Shown here piece after piece: positions 12,401 to 58,231 of a stretch of DNA of 64,000 nucleotides (positions are counted from its first letter, which is position 1; each line of letters begins with the position of its first letter). The stretch covers positions 103,512,176 to 103,576,175 of the forward strand of contig OX328125.1 in the NCBI GenBank assembly GCA_946811695.1, read 5' to 3'. The DNA is from Gonocerus acuteangulatus (taxonomy: Eukaryota; Arthropoda; Insecta; Hemiptera; Coreidae). A program made the position numbers and the translations under genes. The notes below the pieces were generated by a model. The model was not told where the DNA came from and made no database searches. It worked only from the letters and a program-made list of their open reading frames with translations.

Positions 12401-15400
12401 GACGCCTAGAGGTGGGGGATTGGGTCTATCTCCATTGTCCAGCCGTAAAGCCTGGGAATTGTCCAAAATTCCACTGTCCCTGGACAGGCCCACACAAAGT
12501 AGAAAGGGTTCTTTCGCGAGTGAACTATGAGATCCGACTGGCCACTGGATCTCTGAATGTAGTTCATATAAATAGGCTAAAACGGGCCCCGGGGGGAGGA
12601 GGGGATTCGCACCCTAAGGTTATGACGAAGGCAGGTGGGGCCACCCGGGAAGTGGAAGGGTCGGAGGATGAGGTCATTGAGCCTGAATGGGAAATTAACC
12701 CAGGGTGTTCTTATGACTCAGAGGACGACTCTTGCGAGGGCCAAGATGAAATCGTGACGCATGGTGAGATTCACAGACACTGTCCGGTTGCTGCCGGAAG
12801 ATCGCCAGAATGTAATGACCCTGCCTGCCCTCTTGGCGTTAGATCCTCTCCAGAGGAAGACGGGGAAGGAACCCGGGATAGTCAAGAGGTGGGAAGCGAA
12901 GGACGGAATAGGACAGGCGGAACTTCAGGGGAAACCTCTAGCGATTCCGATAGGGAGGCCCAAGCCCGGAGAAGGAGTGAAGCGGACGCCACTTGGACCC
13001 CAAAGGGAAGACCCTTAACCCTGCCTCATAGGTCCCCATACGCGCTTAGGAAAAGAGCTAAATCGCCAGTAAACGACTCCTAAACATCTACTTACCGGGC
13101 TGTCATCGCGGGTGAACCTAGAGTTCTGACTATTGGCATGAAAATTTGACTTATATTAAAACGTCGTGGGTTACGCGCCTTGGCAGGGTGGTTTGTTAAC
13201 TTTCAAGAATATTTTCGAAAATGAAGCAAGAATCCAAACTTATCTCTCACACATCACAAACCCTTGTCCACAGTTCCCTGTACCTTTCCTCGTCCTATCA
13301 AATCCCAGAAAACAGGGTAACGGAATTCCTATAAATAATCCAAAAATTACACAACAGAGGCACTTCGATGAATGAAAAGTTGAGTAGAGAGATGCTAGGT
13401 CCAAGAGAGTTGACTCTGATTTTGGGGAAGGCGAGAGAGGCTCTGCCAATTGGACTGACACTCCTCTCGGAGGGAAGCCGACGTCATGATCAACATGTAA
13501 CCAATTTTCAGAAGTAGATGTCATTGCCACTAATACTGGAGTAGAAGCAGTAGTAGAATTGGACAATTCCAGATCAGTAGATGATGCTTCATCGAATTCT
13601 GGTCCAGCCTTTTAAGGAGATTAAGGCAGAAAGGATGGTGTCAGCTCAGCCGGAGAGGGGCGTTCTTCTTGAAGAGTCGAAACGAGGAAGCCTACGTAAC
13701 CCTTCGGTATCAGGATACAGCCTGATGTGGACCTAAGATACCGTGGATCTGTCCTGCCGAGTTCACGTTCTTTCACAGAGAAACACCTTCCTGTATAGTC
13801 TCATCATTTCGCCAGAAGAAGAATACGTCGAAAGAATGGTGCCAGTGGACTTTGGTGAATCTTGGATCTTCGACCACAAGGAGCTATGGTAGTACACCAT
13901 GCCTAAGACAACTCGCCTCCTTCTTCAATGCAGCGGGAGTGTTCAGCAGGAATCGTAATCCATCGGCCGGCGGAAAGTGTCGTGACAGTGATAACAGAGC
14001 GGGTATAGACCGCTCCTAAATAGTGTAGTGATTGTAAAAATAGAGCTTTAGCATAGTTAGAGAATAATAATAAGTTAAGTACGGGTAGTGTTAAAGGTAA
14101 AGTAATGTTCCAAGGGAAACATGACTTTGAAAAATCGAGGGGTGATGTAAGGCCCCGTTTTCCCTTTGTCATTATTAAGTGAATAAGGATGAGAGAAAAG
14201 GTTGGCTGTCCATCTCTAGAGATGTGAGAACCACGAATCCGCCAACGTTGCGTCTGGGATGTTGGCACTGCACGTGGCTGATTCGTAAGATTCCTGGAAG
14301 ATCTAAGACCTGACGAGAGTTTCTAGTTCAATCACCTGCAAAAGCAGGAGTGGGGTACAAGGGGTTTAAAAAGAGCTGGCTTACCTCCGACCGGGTAGAG
14401 TTTGCATCCGTTCCTGAGACTTCGGCCCAGATGTTGTTCAGAGGTAGGCCAGTTCCAAATTCTCTATAATCTCCCCAAATGATCATATTTGATAACTCTA
14501 CCTATCTGTCTCTCTCACTCAACCTTTTCTCTCCTCGTAGCAATGGTTTATGATATTTATGTTTGTATCCTCTGTGTAAATTATAGTTTTAAAAAAGGAA
14601 TTTCCGCTTCTCTAAAATATTTCCCCATTGTCTATATCTCTAAATCCCGTCCTTGCTAATCAGTCCCTTACAAGATCTTTTCCTAATAAAAACAAACAGT
14701 TGATGGGCTCTATTGAAACTTCATTTCTTGGCAGTTAATAGTTTTTACAAGGCCATTTACATAGGGTAGGTTTAGCAGATTCTCCAACTTGTCCCAGGAG
14801 GACGGGACTGCGGATCACCTTTCACATTGCTCAGCTCTGCAGGCGAACATTGGAGATGACACCACAGAAGGACACAAACGGCTTTACTGGGTGGCACGGC
14901 GTCAAATGGTTGAACAGCCAAGGACGGGCGTTGGATGAAGAAGAAGAAGAAGTTTTTACAAGTTCTTGGGGCTCTTGAACAGTGCTGTTACAGGGTGTCT
15001 ACTATTTTTGTGAAAGCCAATTTCAGGACTTTTTCGTGACATTTTCATGATTTCAAAAGCAACATTCATGCCCATTAAAAAGAAAATAATTTCACTTAAA
15101 AAGAAAAAGCATTAACTATTAGCTTAAAATTATTTGTAACCTTACATGGATTACGGATTACCCCATGATATCTATAAACTTTCAATTTTACATACATTTC
15201 AAACAATTAATTAAACTGTACAAAATGTACATCATATGTTAAAGAGGATAGTCACATAAATTTTAAAAGTAAAGAAACATTGATACTAAACATTTTAGAA
15301 TGACTATGGAATTAGCAGCCTCAGAAATATTGAACAATGGTGCAGAATTCAAAATTTCTAAAAATATTACCAACTAAATATTTATGGGCAATGTATGTAA

Positions 15401-18400
15401 TTAAGTACATTAATGTATACAGGATTTCCATATTTAAGCCTGCATATAAGTAAATAATGGGTTATTGGTGTGTAAATGCTACAACAAAGGAATCTAACAG
15501 AGTAAGAGGGTGGGAGAGGCAGATAAAATTGTGCCGCCATACAAAAAGGGCAACAATTACAAATGCACGGAAGTCCCAAGATTACGTTAGACTGCGATAA
15601 AACTGAAATTTCATGATATGGTTTCAAAATTCATAACTTCTTCGTGATTTTCATGCCCTATTTTCAATTCCGTGAAATTTTCATGAATTTTTCGTGCAGT
15701 AGACACTCTGTGTTAACCAGATCAAACTGTGGATATTGGAACTAGCCCACGGAGGAGGCTGGGCCCAACCTTGCTTCGGCATGGGGGGGAGGCCCCCCGA
15801 ATCCGAGACTGACTCTTCATGTCCATGGCACCCTTCAGGATCTACTCAACGTGTGAGGTGGGACTGCTTGTCGAACCTTGGTTCAGCGGGCACAGCTAAG
15901 TAACGGGCACAGACCTGCCCTCCTACGGGAGTTCAGGTAAGTCACCTCCAGTTCTCTTTAACACGTTCGGGCCTAGCGTCGTGGTATATGCGTCAGAGAG
16001 ATGTTTTCTGCAAGCCCAGTGTCATTGCATATGCGTCAGTAAATAGATTGGTTTTCTTTCGATCCTGATACTCTGGGCCTTGTCCTATATGGTCCGAAAA
16101 CCTTCTTCAGCGGGCCCGCTATCAGGGTGTATTTGACATTTTACTAAATTGTAATTAATCCACTAAAAGTACATCATTTTAAAAGTTTCTTCACTTATTT
16201 ATTTGTTTTATATTTTTGCCGAAATAACTATACAAAAAAAGACTTGGGCCATGATGGAAATTCTTTTTGAAGCCTTCAGTCCTGAAGGTGTTAAGGAGGG
16301 AAACTGTAGGAGGTTCTCCTGCCAGGCCAGTGACCATTCTTGGCCTCGAGGCCCCAGGGTGCTTAGCACTATGGGTGCCCAACAATGGTTGTTTTTGAGG
16401 CAGGGACCACATTGTGGTTCGCCTGTCGTTGAGTTGGAAGCACTGCAGTTGTGTGACCGGAACTTGGTGGGGTTCTGAATTGAACTTATCTCAAAGCACT
16501 CTGCTCCAGGGCGGAAGCTATAGTGGTTTTCACCTCCCCCTGGATGCTTTCATGTTTATATAAATATAAATTTAAACAAGGGTCATTTTCAGTGTCTAGT
16601 AGGTAGTATCGATGGAGATTAGAAGATATTTTTAAACAACTATTTCATGACTGCATTCTCAATAGCTACATTCAAGTGCTTTAACGATTTATGCAAAATT
16701 AATTTACCTGGGTAGTTTTTCCAGAACCTGTTTCACCAGAGATAATTGTCACTTGATTCTCAGCAACAGTTTGAACAATTGTTTCTTGAAGAGCAGTAAC
16801 AGGAAGAGAAGCTTTGAACTGTGCGAAGGCTTTGCTATTAGAAGGAGGGGGGACTTGTGGGGTTCCTCCGGTCATTCGACCAAGTGCTCTTGAATTTTCC
16901 TTTCCTATTCAAAAGTGATAGGTTAAACTATGGATATTAAGAATATTGCTCAAGATCATTATTAAACTATTGACATTTCCAAATCATCAAACTAAAAATT
17001 AAAGCATTTGTGACAGTTCAAACACAGGAAGTATTTTTAAAATATTTTATAAATATGAATGGAATTTAAATGGGATTCTTTAGAAACAACAAGAACTTAT
17101 CACAGTTGCCATAGTGTTCTTACCGTTGTGTGATTTGATCAATGTTTTATGTTTTTATTAAAGCATCTGATATAATGTATTATTTATTTTTATTGTAGTT
17201 TTTTTTTCTGGGCTTTTAACACGGACATCCATGGTGCAGCGAGGAATTCTCTTAACAAGCCGGGAGATGAGAAAATTCTTGTCGCTGGTGGAACTCGAAC
17301 CCTCCATCTCCCACATGAGAATCTAAGGCATTAGCCACTAGACCACGGGGAGGCCCTTTTTAGAAACAAAAATACATTGACTGAAAAAAGGAAAATGCCA
17401 GTGATTGTTAAAATAATATCAGAGCTTCGGTTTAGCGAGGGCCAACAAGGATGCAGGTTTGACTCCAACCTGATATCAGTTAACGTTTTTAAGTAACACA
17501 ACAGGTGTTTAGAAAGGGTGAAAACTGTAGACATCTAAAGTTGGAGTGATTAAAAGTAACAGAGCTTGAAAATGAATGTGTCATTTATTCATAAAGAGAA
17601 AAACTATAAAATTCACTTGTTTTTGAGCAGTTTAGTAATTCTTTGTATTAATTATTTTCAATATAATTTGGGTTTTACAGTTTAAAATAACTCAACATTA
17701 TGACAATGTTAAAATAGATTAAGTTCTCAATCCTTTCCGTAAATATGTCCGTATATAAATACACACGTGAAAATAGTAATTGAATAAAGCTGCATTGTCT
17801 AATGGACTTTTCACAAAACCAAAACCTATTGAAGTTCTATTTCAGTTTATTTTTACTAAGGTGCTTCAGCTGCTAGGGCCATTAGCACTATACGCAATAA
17901 ATACTTCAATTTAAATTTTTGGTAAGAAGTTGAATCAAACGTTCTCAAAACCATAAGCATGTTTTTTGGTTACATGTAACCATAAGCACACTTTCAGTGC
18001 AGCTGTTTTTACTAAATAGACCAGAATCATAAGAGCCTGCATACGAATCACATTTCTAAGATGGCAAATTATCAGTTATCATTTAGAAAAATATATATTT
18101 CTCATCATGCTAAAAAGATTAAGTAATCAAGTATTTGGTAGGAGAACTAGTAGTTTAAATTCCAAAACATTTAATACTAACCATCTTGATACAAATCTTT
18201 ACATCTTTCAGCAGGAGGCAAACAGTCTTGCCTTTCCCTTGTTGTGACTGGATGCTTAGTAAGCATACTCATCATAAGTGTCCGAGAAGCAGGAGTTAGG
18301 CTCATAGTGGCATCTTTTTCCATTATGGCAGAGGCTTCTCTTTTGTAGATGGTAAGGTAACGGCCACTTCCTTTCCTGATGATTAAGAGAAGAAATTCAC

Positions 18401-18854
18401 ACTTAAAAATAATACTTAAACATCTCTAAAACTCTTAACATTTCCAGAAAAAACAAACCCTCTACTCTTGGATTTGAGCCCATATTTCTTTGCTTCATTG
18501 TGAATAAAAGCTCTTTCTTTGGCAGTAAAAGAGCTTGGGTACTCCCATTCTACACAACATATAGAAAAACACATGAGGAAATATAGATAAAGGATATTTT
18601 ACAGACAGAAATAAGAAATGGGTAACACCTTTCAATTCTTCAGAATTTAAAAACTTTTTAATAGTCACATCGACGCATATTTTGACTGCTTCCCCTACAT
18701 TAATAGCCTGCTGATTTATTCTTTTTTTCCTAGGCATTTTATTAACAACTGCACGTAAACCAAAACAAATTATTTCAACGCATAAAGGAAGAGGTAACTG
18801 ATTGTTATAACTGCTAGTTAAATCGATTAAAAACGTTTTTTTTTCAGTAGTCAT
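1448..18854 (-). CDS. YTHDC2: YTHDC2/bgcn-family DEAH-box RNA helicase, N-terminal nine coding exons (partial at window start)
   Basis: Coding exons read on the minus strand: 18629-18854, 18459-18549, 18182-18375, 16708-16904, 6880-7046, 6428-6687, 6178-6232, 4511-4676 and 1448-1579. All junctions are GT-AG and the phases join (1,2,1,0,2,1,2,0,0). Domains in order: an R3H region with ERAFIH, Walker [11 protein letters not shown], motif Ia [19 protein letters not shown] motif II followed by ERD, SAT motif III, then a charged linker and a segment ending NVNIDYQ that in YTHDC2 leads into the ankyrin repeats. The family binds RNA and unwinds it 3' to 5'; in animals it acts in the cytoplasm in the switch to meiosis and in germline differentiation. 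The Met at 18854 gives 496 residues in the window. An internal Met at 18737 (MPRKKR) gives 457 and fits the family start better. The remaining helicase half, OB and YTH parts would lie beyond position 1. The family assignment rests on recognising colinear motifs, without an alignment run. Confidence 0.93.
1580..2634. other. Intron 8 of the helicase gene, first part, with an imperfect hairpin
   Basis: AT-rich intron. At 2108-2135 and 2186-2214 two arms (ctttgagagg and cctctcaaag cores) form an imperfect hairpin. Part of it (about 2067-2165) is a reverse-oriented relative of 36020-36125, sharing ctagggaaggct and agatagtgtttaat. Short gggggagtac direct repeats lie at about 2282-2312. No gene is seen. 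Confidence 0.45.
2635..2803 (-). repeat. tRNA-derived SINE or tRNA pseudogene
   Basis: Read on the minus strand, a head ggcaaggttagctcattg (box A-like) is followed about 35 nt later by agttcaaaacc (box B-like), then a tail without tRNA features. The tRNA fold is decayed. It differs from the two SINE families found elsewhere in the window. Confidence 0.55.
3236..3266. repeat. Short perfect hairpin
   Basis: agaagtttttaggagttaaaaacttct forms an 11-bp perfect stem with a five-base loop, flanked by an A run and a T run. No function is implied; it lies in an intron. Confidence 0.6.
3344..3901. mobile_element. Penelope-type inverted-dimer insertion with hammerhead-like motif and 14-bp target duplication
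   Basis: Arms 3390-3637 and 3652-3899 (248 bp) are inverted copies in perfect register around centre 3644.5. Positions 3344-3389 are a one-sided extension. Flanks 3330-3343 and 3902-3915 are identical (atacatttcacttg), a target duplication. Each arm carries a hammerhead-like motif, at 3796-3834 on plus and its partner at 3455-3493 on minus. It reads tgagga, one base, ggccctgaggcc hairpin, gaaacgtt. Bases before and after pair as gttta/taaat, giving helix I. Confidence 0.7.
4140..4262 (+). repeat. Dispersed repeat copy (relative at 32240-32360)
   Basis: ggctgggtgccagtattccg and the following ttcaccatgtgc, ggtaaatatttt blocks recur near 32280 in the same orientation (gggtgcgagtatcccgttca). The class is unknown. 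Confidence 0.5.
4900..5760. repeat. Dispersed noncoding repeat shared with 24680-25110, 30620-31230, 31555-31690 and 46000-46480
   Basis: Blocks include gaggaaacccact, tccggaag, tctaatttgaaagatcaag, gtccaccagaac and a paired segment with tcaaaaattac. The copies are mosaic and in both orientations. The tatatata-tgtctgt junctions resemble the start of the Helitron-type repeats in this window, but I could not define ends. Confidence 0.5.
5938..6427. other. Intronic segments flanking exon 7: poly-C run, SINE fragment and TA microsatellite
   Basis: A C run lies at about 5941-5954. At 6333-6369 ggaggcccggtgaccg is the head of the Leu-type SINE found at 25122, 43390 and 53186. A (TA)n run fills about 6370-6410, just before the exon 6 donor. 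Exon 7 (6178-6232) lies inside this interval. Confidence 0.6.
6428..7046 (-). CDS. YTHDC2: YTHDC2-like exons 5-6: helicase motifs Ia, II (DEVH) and III (SAT)
   Basis: Exon 5 (6880-7046) begins [11 protein letters not shown] and carries [15 protein letters not shown] and VGYQIRLE, motif Ia and its neighbours. Exon 6 (6428-6687) carries [24 protein letters not shown] (motif II, about residues 288-291 from the Met at 18737) and LILMSATAD (motif III). DEVH in place of DEAH is usual for this family. Motif III is a normal SAT, whereas I recall SAA for the mammalian protein. Splice donors are gtaagt and gttagt. Confidence 0.94.
7207..7733 (+). repeat. 5' long terminal repeat of the Gypsy element
   Basis: It runs from tgtaaggccc to cagtccctta plus ca, with the 6-bp inverted ends tgtaag/cttaca. 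It is the same length as, and by eye the same sequence as, 14146-14672. It must hold the element's promoter; I see no strong TATA box. Confidence 0.96.
7736..8025 (+). promoter_or_regulatory. Primer-binding site and 5' leader of the Gypsy element
   Basis: The stretch tggtgtcagg starts two bases after the LTR, where the 3' end of a host tRNA (ending CCA) would anneal to prime minus-strand synthesis. I do not assign the tRNA species. The remaining roughly 280 bp to the start codon would be leader and packaging sequence. Confidence 0.75.
8026..13083 (+). CDS. Gag-Pol polyprotein of the Ty3/Gypsy element, single frame, 1685 codons
   Basis: The capsid-type Gag region covers about residues 45-215. 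Two zinc knuckles follow: the first at C260, C263, H268 has Tyr at the fourth ligand position (273), while the second (C290-C303) is canonical. The aspartic protease has DTGA at 367-370. Reverse transcriptase has YLDD at 847-850, RNase H has TDAS at 995-998. Integrase has an HHCC zinc region at about 1184-1226 and catalytic D1253, D1313 and E1349 (DD35E), then a GPY/F-like module near 1486. The C-terminus is Ser/Glu/Arg-rich with no clear chromodomain. Gag and Pol share one frame without frameshift or stop. No inactivating change was seen apart from the odd first knuckle, so the copy may be able to move. Confidence 0.97.
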   Translation: MVVTEQQFADLKTALDQALAANEQFREEFERTRHEGKQGKRDLSLQGMVGPWSGDDSGVPIQDYLNGFELVATSGNWEDRDKSLVLRMRLKGMAAKFLASRSDLKGPNVKYSTIRDALLDRFKATMQPEQFLLQLSSMKQERGEDVRTFGDRCREMGERSLSGEGSQEEVIGARKQLDKVVLTSYLNGLGGEIGRLTRLAFPKELQTAIEKARAIETELGRHEKGIFTVEKNPQDNEIPSPEEVGQSEVRVIERGNPSGCYRCGDTNHWARGYRQAERVSDISPKNSTNCYRCGRRGHIARQCRSKPLVKGTLPKKAPKRERLGEGPGPKSATRGSRYELLGIGGGGEKGLKVSTWINGRIHRMIVDTGAEVTLIRSPASGSKLRPATSKIRGVTGVVIPVRGIQTVNIEVKGHRLSHDVIVADVCLEGDGLLGLDLLGKLDAHIDLRSGLLVTGASPKIESLPSVGSITKRDELKMSANREWVRFMSRTARELEAKFSGHILSLPTSVNIGAKPIVKEESRHTGKKDNKTSSARLSREETLPAFSESLLEISVPGKLDQKAVIIEPSRALPNGVVGGRCINTPRDGRSWMQFVNLTASAVTLPRLLVVGLVERDWAEDGGSCSEREREDGSKTPVGFASIVGEKLGHLSGGERRDMESLLSRYSDIFCEPGPEGCSLPVQHHIETGDARPVVKRPYRVPFSEREEMERQVQTLLERGVITPSKSPWQAPVILVKKTSPTGDLKYRFCTDFRGLNAVTKVDTYPLPLIQETLEQLGSSQIFSTIDLSSGYHQIPIAPQDQAKTAFTTVNGHYEYKKMAFGLAGAPATFQRVMDQLLGRLKGTGCFVYLDDVVVYSSSLREHMLRLEELFDIFRGANLKVNLNKCAFAASEVTYLGHVVTAEGVKPDPRKLEAIKSFPAPRNVKELRSFLGLASYYRKYIKGFADLSRPLTELTGSRVRFQWGDKQRKAFESLREILSSDSVLCYPNFSEPFILSTDASGVALGAILSQYRDGGERPVCYASRQLKGPELNYSATERELLAVVWATKLFRCYLLGRRFKLVTDHSALRWMLSLRDPSSRLTRWALRLEEFDYEVEHRPGKKHSNADALSRTIAVVTGNRQKITRGKLKETQKEDKWCQRAIKRGTVHVQTDADGLLYWADGATDESEWRLMVPEGLRKTIVEENHSKPWAGHPGADRTLAVIKSSYYWPGMAADVKSFVERCHACASRKSPVSQKVPLEAPYMATGPFEQVSLDIFGPLPTSKRGHRYLLTVIDNFTRYAEGIPLKGQTAEETAVALVENIITRHGVPRRLLTDQGRNFVSRLFTQVCRALGIRKLQTTAYHPECNGMVERLHRTLTDSISQYVRRDGRDWDKWVPYALMAYRAIPHSSTGYSPNYLMLGRELVTPFDCWVGPTNDGSESADHVEKLGHRLKEAYKDALSRAEKAWAMRTHYCNARRKERRLEVGDWVYLHCPAVKPGNCPKFHCPWTGPHKVERVLSRVNYEIRLATGSLNVVHINRLKRAPGGGGDSHPKVMTKAGGATREVEGSEDEVIEPEWEINPGCSYDSEDDSCEGQDEIVTHGEIHRHCPVAAGRSPECNDPACPLGVRSSPEEDGEGTRDSQEVGSEGRNRTGGTSGETSSDSDREAQARRRSEADATWTPKGRPLTLPHRSPYALRKRAKSPVNDS
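13084..14145 (+). other. Noncoding 3' region of the Gypsy element between pol and the 3' LTR
   Basis: There are 1062 bp after the pol stop without a plausible env or other gene: the plus-strand frames are under 70 codons and have no signal peptide or membrane segment. A purine-rich stretch (gaggggtga) sits directly before the 3' LTR and would serve as the plus-strand primer. The length of this tail is notable for an element without env. Confidence 0.7.
14146..14672 (+). repeat. 3' long terminal repeat of the Gypsy element
   Basis: 527 bp, tgtaag to cttaca, matching 7207-7733 base for base as far as I could read. It is followed by agat, the second copy of the 4-bp target duplication. Confidence 0.96.
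14752..14950 (+). mobile_element. Short retroposon with (GAA)n tail and 12-bp target duplication
   Basis: A 199-bp insert ends in gaagaagaagaag and is flanked by agtttttacaag at 14740-14751 and 14951-14962. The tail and target duplication indicate insertion by non-LTR retrotransposition. The body is GC-rich against its surroundings and could be the 3' end of a LINE, but I did not recognise a protein. Confidence 0.7.
14991..15710. mobile_element. TIR DNA transposon remnant, hAT-like ends, 720 bp
   Basis: The left end reads cagggtgtctact and the right end, reversed, cagagtgtctact. Near-terminal repeats of ttttcatga and tttcgtg type occur on both sides. The 5-bp tgtta flanks both ends (14986-14990 and 15711-15715). 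No transposase frame remains. The CAG..CTG ends recall hAT, but an 8-bp duplication is not seen, so the superfamily is open. Confidence 0.6.
15711..16707. other. GC-richer unclassified repeats in intron 4
   Basis: 15740-15960 and 16230-16550 are clearly GC-richer than the host intron and look like inserted repeats. At 15959 ttaacacgttcggg resembles a piggyBac-like end beginning at TTAA, but I found no matching partner end. The open frames here (60-90 codons) show no domain. Confidence 0.35.
16708..16904 (-). CDS. YTHDC2: YTHDC2-like exon 4: Walker A / motif I
   Basis: The exon is read between acceptor aatag and donor gtaaat. It encodes a spacer rich in Pro and Gly, then [14 protein letters not shown] and ends [10 protein letters not shown]. 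This is the ATP-binding P-loop of DEAH helicases (about residues 188-197 counted from the Met at 18737). It ends in phase 0 directly after the P-loop. The next intron, about 9.7 kb, contains the whole Gypsy retrotransposon. Confidence 0.93.
17200..17358 (-). repeat. Met-type tRNA-derived SINE, minus strand
   Basis: Read on minus: cccgtggtctagtggctaat (box A region), then gggttcgagttccacc (box B region), a body ending tgtccgtgttaaaa and an A-rich tail. It is the same family as 47838-48040 and 57681-57853 but more diverged. Confidence 0.8.
18182..18854 (-). CDS. YTHDC2: YTHDC2-like exons 1-3: R3H RNA-binding region
   Basis: Exon 1 (18629-18854) holds the start. Exon 2 (18459-18549) reads [16 protein letters not shown], with the R-x3-H signature of R3H domains, which bind single-stranded nucleic acid. 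Exon 3 (18182-18375) continues RYLTIYKRE, then a stretch rich in Ser and Thr. Donors are gtgtta, gtttgt and gttagt; acceptors are tgtag and atcag. The introns are short (79 and 83 bp), unlike the rest of the gene. Residues before the Met at 18737 (about 39) are hydrophobic and have no counterpart that I recognise, so that part may be untranslated. Confidence 0.9.
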
Positions 18855-19533
18855 TTATCGATACTGACAAGAATTACTACTAACAAAAAGATATATTTTT
18901 TTGTCGTTACAAACGTTTCAGATAATAAAATATCAAATCAAACGAAATATTATGTAGTTACGTTAATTTAATCCCTTTTACTCTTACTCCCTGTACATAT
19001 TGTAATCGATATACAATCTATAATTATGCCTATTTCTAAAGAAAGAAGAGTTACTACTAAGTTTTAATGATTTATGGCAGATGGATATTATATTTATTAA
19101 TAATTGCCTAATATAATATTACGCGTATAAAATTTCTAATTATAAGATTTGCGATTTTAATTGGTAGTATTAATCGATGTATTTTCCATGTTATGTGGCA
19201 ACAGCTGGCAACCTGTTAGAACACTGTGATCTTGAAGATAAAAGATAAAGAGCTACCTTCACCCTCGCCTGCCTTGATTTGTCAAGTGACAGTCATGTGG
19301 AAATAGACAGATTGTTGAGCTCTGCAATTCTATGCTTTATTTCAATGTTTGTAATTTATGTTTACGAGAAATTAACCAGAAATGATTAAAAATCTCAACA
19401 CATCTCTAATAAAAGGATTTCTTGTTAATTTTAAAAAAATAAAGGTAATGCCCAATTTTGTATACCTAAATTAAGTTGTATTTTTCTTATATTATTAACG
19501 AATTATTTATTTGATAGTACAAGTAGGTGGAAA
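18855..19533. promoter_or_regulatory. Putative bidirectional promoter between the YTHDC2-like and PLD genes
   Basis: About 680 bp separate the outermost possible start codons of two divergent genes (796 bp if the inner helicase Met is used), so both promoters must lie here. The segment is AT-rich, with a slightly GC-richer core at about 19190-19320. That core contains an imperfect repeat (ggcaacagctggcaacctg) and an E-box-like catgtg. I see no convincing TATA box. A splice-donor-like gtaatg after 19443 and an acceptor-like gatag near 19518 suggest that PLD may have a 5' untranslated exon ending near 19443. The promoter call is inferred from gene layout. Confidence 0.45.
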
Positions 19534-57209
<37,676 letters not shown>

Positions 57210-57666
57210 TACTTCAATTTTTTGGGAAAAGAATGATTTCAGCTCAGTTATTTTAAGAAAATTTGTAAAAAGGCTGAATTATTGAGCTGAGTACACATCT
57301 TCGTGTACTGTCAGGCTGCTAATAGTCCCAGTTGATATTTATTATTTTAAGTGTAAATATTCTTAATTTTTAAGAAACCAAAAAAAAATATTTTATTTGT
57401 ATATAATTTAATGTATAAGTCTATTTAATGTATCTAAAAAGGTGTGTATAATGCAGTTTTGTGATCTGAGTTCTATCCCTCGAAACATTCCTAAGGTATT
57501 TTTCTATGATTTCATGTATGAAACAGTAGTGCTGGACTGCATAGTCTTGAGGTAAAGAAAGATATTTTTTTCTCTCTTATATTTTTTTGTTTCTAGAAAG
57601 CTTCCATCCTTTATAGCGACCCCTACACGGTCAGTAATAATAACATTACCTTATCAAAATGACAGT
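57210..57666 (+). other. Probable PLD 3' untranslated start; end of transcript not resolved
   Basis: The AT-rich sequence after the stop codon has no ORF and no clear early polyadenylation signal. The first AATAAA downstream that is not inside a SINE tail is near 58275, then another near 58615, so the message may run through the SINE at 57681. This is inference only. Confidence 0.35.
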
Positions 57667-57680
57667 AATAAGGAATAGTG

Positions 57681-57853
57681 GGGTCTCCCGTGGTCTAGTG
57701 GCTAGCGCGCTAGATTCATAAGCGGGAGATGGTGGGTTCGATCCCCACCGGCAACAGGAATTTTCTCATCTCAGGGCTCGAGGAAACATCGGCGCTAATT
57801 TTGTCCTGGCCACGATTTGTTGATGCGCCGTAAAAAAAAAAAAAAATAAAAAA
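57681..57853 (+). repeat. Met-type tRNA-derived SINE with perfect 14-bp target duplication
   Basis: cccgtggtctagtggctagc (box A), anticodon-like ttcataa (CAT), gtgggttcgatccccacc (box B, perfect arms), body to gatgcgccgt and an A-rich tail. aataaggaatagtg flanks both ends (57667-57680 and 57854-57867). The youngest-looking SINE in the window, downstream of PLD. Confidence 0.92.
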
Positions 57854-58149
57854 AATAAGGAATAGTGTAAGGTGGACAAAGTTGGAATGACGAACAGTAA
57901 TGATGTGAATCCGGATTTTCTGAACTCGGCTTTATCATTACTGAAAGTGGAGGGGATACTGTCATTAGTAATGATGGTGTAGGGAGCGCTACATCATAAA
58001 CGCGTCATTACTCAGTCTATCTCGAGCTGTAACTAGGTGAAAGAGATGTAAAGGTGTAACTAGATTGAGTAGAAAGGGCAAAAAATAAGATGAATTGAAA
58101 TGTATGATTCTACCTTGGTAACATTATAGTTATAAAATAGTTTTAAAAG

Positions 58150-58151
<2 letters not shown>

Positions 58152-58231
<80 letters not shown>
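58152..58231. repeat. (AT)n microsatellite
   Basis: About 80 bp of AT with a single tgtatgta interruption near 58200. Confidence 0.9.

Larger units (their letters stand above)
7207..14672 (+). mobile_element. Intact Ty3/Gypsy LTR retrotransposon in intron 4 of the helicase gene
   Basis: The element is 7466 bp. It has paired 527-bp LTRs that begin tgtaag and end cttaca, a primer-binding-type tggtgtcagg two bases after the 5' LTR, one uninterrupted gag-pol frame and a purine-rich run before the 3' LTR. The 4-bp sequence agat flanks both ends (7203-7206 and 14673-14676) as a target duplication. Protease, RT, RNase H and integrase come in the Ty3/Gypsy order (integrase last). It is inserted antisense to the host gene. 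I saw no difference between the LTRs by eye, so insertion was recent. There is no env-like frame. Confidence 0.96.

Noticed and set aside
13240..13566. 108-codon frame after pol as a possible env
   Set aside because: It is on the minus strand, shows no signal peptide, membrane segment or Cys pattern, and other Gypsy env genes lie on the pol strand.
15959..16135. piggyBac-like element starting at ttaacacgttcggg
   Set aside because: No matching inverted end or second TTAA at a sensible distance.
57690..57760. Functional tRNA-Met gene
   Set aside because: The tRNA-like part is fused to a SINE body with an A tail and target duplication, and the acceptor stem is not closed.
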